From: Hymenobacter montanus
GTDB lineage: Bacteria; Bacteroidota; Bacteroidia; Cytophagales; Hymenobacteraceae
Length of the DNA stretch: 64,000 bases
Assembly (NCBI RefSeq): GCF_014699115.1
Contig: NZ_JACXAD010000018.1
Span: forward strand, 1 to 64,000
Direction of reading: 5' to 3'
Shown here: positions 62,007-64,000 of the stretch, in pieces
Numbering within the stretch: the first letter of the stretch is position 1
How the letters are laid out: every line of letters starts with the position of its first letter
Program-made: the position numbers and the translations under genes
Notes under the pieces: model-generated
Told to the model about the DNA's origin: nothing
Database searches by the model: none
The model's input: the letters and a program-made list of their open reading frames with translations, nothing else

Positions 62007-63929
62007 TTACTGGGCCACGCGTGTCACCTTAAACTCGGTGCGGCGATTACGCTGGTAATCAGCTTCTGATTTGGGGTCGGCGACAATGGGGCGGCTTTCG
62101 CCGTAGCCCTTAGCCGTGATGCGAGCCTTATCGATGCCTTTGCTCACGATGTAGTCGACGGCGGCTTGGGCCCGCTGTTGCGACAGCTTCTGGTTGTAGG
62201 CGTCTTTGCCGCGCTGGTCGGTGTGCGAACTCAGCTCAATGTAAATCTTTGGGTTGTCGACCAGCGTTTGCACCAGCGTGTCGAGGCGGATGGCGGCATC
62301 CGGCCGAATGTTAAACTTGTCGTAGTCGTAGAGAATGTCTTTAACCTCGATGGCCTTGGCAAGAATAATTTTGTTCAGCGTCAAGGTTACCGGCAGCCGG
62401 ATTTCGTTCATCGGATTCGGGAGCTCATCCTGGCTGGGCATGCGGCCCACGGTGCTCAAGCTCGCCCGGGCAGCAAAGTCGCCGGGGCTCTCGGCAACGA
62501 ACGAGTAGTTCGCTACCGAATCCAGCTTCAGGCTGAATTTGCCATCGGGGCCACTGGTAGCGTTCAGGACTTGGCCGTTCGGGCCCGTGATGGACACCCG
62601 AGCCCCGGCCAGGGGGACCGTGGTTTGGGCCTTGTCGTCGTGCTCCAGCACGGTGCCGTCGGCGTAGAAAGCCACGAGCTTGAGGGGCTTTTTCTTGAAC
62701 ATGTACTCGTCGTCGGAGCCTTTGCCACCGGCCCGGTTCGAGCTGAACAGGCCCATGTCGGGACCAGTCGGAACGGGGGCGAAGTCGTCGGCAATGCTGT
62801 TGACGTCGGCGCCCAGGTTTTCGGCTTTACCCCCCCGCACCTTAAAAATGTCGAGTTTACCCAGGCCGGGGTGTCCGTCAGAAGCAAAGTACAGTGTGCC
62901 ATCGGGCGCCACGCCGGGGAAGTTCTCGTTGCCCGCGGTGTTGATGGCTTCGCCCAGGTTTTCGGCCGGCGAGAACCGGCCGTTGAGGCCCAGCGTAGCC
63001 TTGTACAAGTCGTTGCCGCCCTGCCCGCCCTTGCGGCTCGACGCGAAGTAGAGGGTGGTGCCGTCGGGAGCGAAAGCCGGCGAGAAGTCGTCGGCCGTGC
63101 GGTCGTTGATGTTGGCCAGCACGGGCTCACTCCATACGCCGTCTTTGTAATAGGAAATCCAGAGGTCGACGCTCAGGTAGCCTTTGCGGCTGCCATCGTT
63201 AGAACGGGCGAACACCATCGTCTTCCCATCGGGCGTGTAGGTGGCGCTGGCTTCGTGCTTGTTGATGGAGTTAAACGGTCCTTCCAGCTTGCGGGCGGTG
63301 CCGCCGCTCATGGTGGTCGGGTTATCAAACTTGATGGCGTAGAGGTCGTTGAAGTTCTCGCCGTTGCCGAGGTACTTCTTGCCCTCCCGGCCCGAGGTGA
63401 ACACCAGGTCCCCGGTGCTGGCCAGCAGGGCCCCCCCAAAATCCGACGCGGCCGAATTCAGCGCGTCGACGGGCGCAACCTCGTACCGGTTCTTGATGGC
63501 CGCTATTGCCTTGCTAGCCAGAGTGTTTTTGGCCTCGATTTGAGCGCGGGCGACCAGGGTGCTGTTGCCACCGCTACTGGCGTACTTGGTAAACTGCGCC
63601 GCGGCTTCGTCGTACTTTCCATTGGCCCGGAGTGCTTCGGCGTAGTGGTAGCCGGCGTCGGCGTTTTTTACGTTGCCATCGAGCGCGGCCTTGTAGAATG
63701 GCTCGCTTTGCTCGACCCGGTTGGAAAGACGGTAGGCTTCGCCAATTCGGTAGTTAGCCAGGGGAGCATTTTTGCCCTTGGCCACGTCGGCCTGGTAGAG
63801 AGGAATGGCCAGCTCGTACTGCCCACGGGTGAATTGTTTGTCGCCTTTGCTCACGTTGCCCGTCGAAGCACAGCTGCCAAGCAACGCAACTGCGCCAACG
63901 GCAGTACAGGTGGATAATAATTTACTCAT
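62007..63929 (-). CDS. PorE-like OmpA family lipoprotein (TPR, PD40 propeller, CarboxypepD_reg, OmpA)
   Basis: 640 residues. Lipoprotein signal with lipobox LLGSCAS (Cys20). Four modules: TPR-like repeats (~30-140: QYELAIPLYQADVAKGKNAP, NADAGYHYAEALRANGKYDEA), a PD40/WD40 propeller (~150-420: DDFSPAFAPDGTTLYFASSR, NFPGVAPDGTLYFASD), a carboxypeptidase-regulatory beta domain (~430-520: LAGARVSITGPNGQVL), and an OmpA peptidoglycan-binding domain (~530-640: IYIELSSHTDQRG, RAQAAVDYIVSKGI, ESRPIVAD). This order is that of PorE, which ties the type IX secretion machinery to the cell wall; paralogues of the same layout also exist. Confidence 0.9.
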   Translation of the reverse strand: MSKLLSTCTAVGAVALLGSCASTGNVSKGDKQFTRGQYELAIPLYQADVAKGKNAPLANYRIGEAYRLSNRVEQSEPFYKAALDGNVKNADAGYHYAEALRANGKYDEAAAQFTKYASSGGNSTLVARAQIEAKNTLASKAIAAIKNRYEVAPVDALNSAASDFGGALLASTGDLVFTSGREGKKYLGNGENFNDLYAIKFDNPTTMSGGTARKLEGPFNSINKHEASATYTPDGKTMVFARSNDGSRKGYLSVDLWISYYKDGVWSEPVLANINDRTADDFSPAFAPDGTTLYFASSRKGGQGGNDLYKATLGLNGRFSPAENLGEAINTAGNENFPGVAPDGTLYFASDGHPGLGKLDIFKVRGGKAENLGADVNSIADDFAPVPTGPDMGLFSSNRAGGKGSDDEYMFKKKPLKLVAFYADGTVLEHDDKAQTTVPLAGARVSITGPNGQVLNATSGPDGKFSLKLDSVANYSFVAESPGDFAARASLSTVGRMPSQDELPNPMNEIRLPVTLTLNKIILAKAIEVKDILYDYDKFNIRPDAAIRLDTLVQTLVDNPKIYIELSSHTDQRGKDAYNQKLSQQRAQAAVDYIVSKGIDKARITAKGYGESRPIVADPKSEADYQRNRRTEFKVTRVAQ

Positions 63930-64000
63930 CGGTGGAGTGAAACTGAGGGAGAAAGGAAGGAAGAAGGCGAAAAATGAAAGATCATTCCCGGGGTAGCGCT

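Noticed and set aside
62166..63917. 583-codon open frame on the plus strand
   Set aside because: It lies entirely opposite the OmpA-family gene and reflects codon bias; no domain is recognisable.

Overview
The window looks like chromosomal DNA of a high-GC Bacteroidota of the Cytophagales, most likely Hymenobacter or a close relative. Seen: type IX secretion (T9SS) C-terminal sorting domains, families typical of the phylum (DUF4270, DUF4293, DUF4476, DUF1573, YbbR, an OmpA/PD40/TPR lipoprotein, half-length glycogen synthase, YpdA), a lycopene cyclase, no obvious Shine-Dalgarno sequences, and many promoters of the Bacteroidota form (TTG about 19-22 nt upstream of TAnnTTTG). The genus is inferred from overall gene content; no rRNA is present to settle it.

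Layout. 1-620: decayed DNA with the stop-interrupted tail of a MauG/cytochrome c peroxidase gene. 625-12800: exported beta-propeller protein, T9SS alkaline phosphatase, methyltransferase, YpdA, GDSL lipoprotein plus FadL-type porin, LptB, GH3 protein, AIM24 protein. 12900-13450: relic of an IS3 insertion sequence. 13540-20280: accessory block of two nearly identical secreted Ig-repeat/T9SS proteins, each with a matching terminator and a matching upstream region; the upstream region of the first carries seven copies of a degenerate ~95-bp repeat, that of the second carries one. 20458-24821: gltX, a frameshifted short-chain dehydrogenase, RidA, and a 3-hydroxyacyl-CoA dehydrogenase-like protein. 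25168-31413: glmS / DUF4270 / half glycogen synthase operon, divergent from panC and a UPF0104 membrane protein. 31775-42936: methyltransferase, RfaE2, zinc metallopeptidase, EttA, DUF349, DUF2795, lycopene cyclase, LOG-family protein, glutamate dehydrogenase-type enzyme, ArsR-type regulator. 43013-49423: a long minus-strand housekeeping run (leucine dehydrogenase-type enzyme, NusB, YtxH, isocitrate dehydrogenase, DUF1573, YajC, YbbR, CoaE). 49618-63929: two ABC exporters, a mini T9SS-tail protein, two proline tRNAs, alcohol dehydrogenase, TruA/GNAT/thiolase operon, DUF4293, DUF4476, and a PorE-like OmpA lipoprotein.

The genes with recognised roles are mostly envelope biogenesis (LptB, GlmS, RfaE2, exporters, OmpA lipoprotein), translation (GltX, EttA, TruA, NusB, tRNA-Pro) and central metabolism. 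The T9SS link is the clearest common thread: two large Ig-repeat cargos, an alkaline phosphatase, a tail-only mini protein, and a lipoprotein with the domain order of the T9SS component PorE.

The most unusual material is non-coding: the duplicated secreted genes with an expanded upstream repeat array, a pair of ~100-120 bp inverted-repeat elements resembling a MITE, long perfect palindromes in intergenic gaps, and three genes in which a terminator-shaped hairpin plus T-run sits between a TAnnTTTG promoter box and the start codon.
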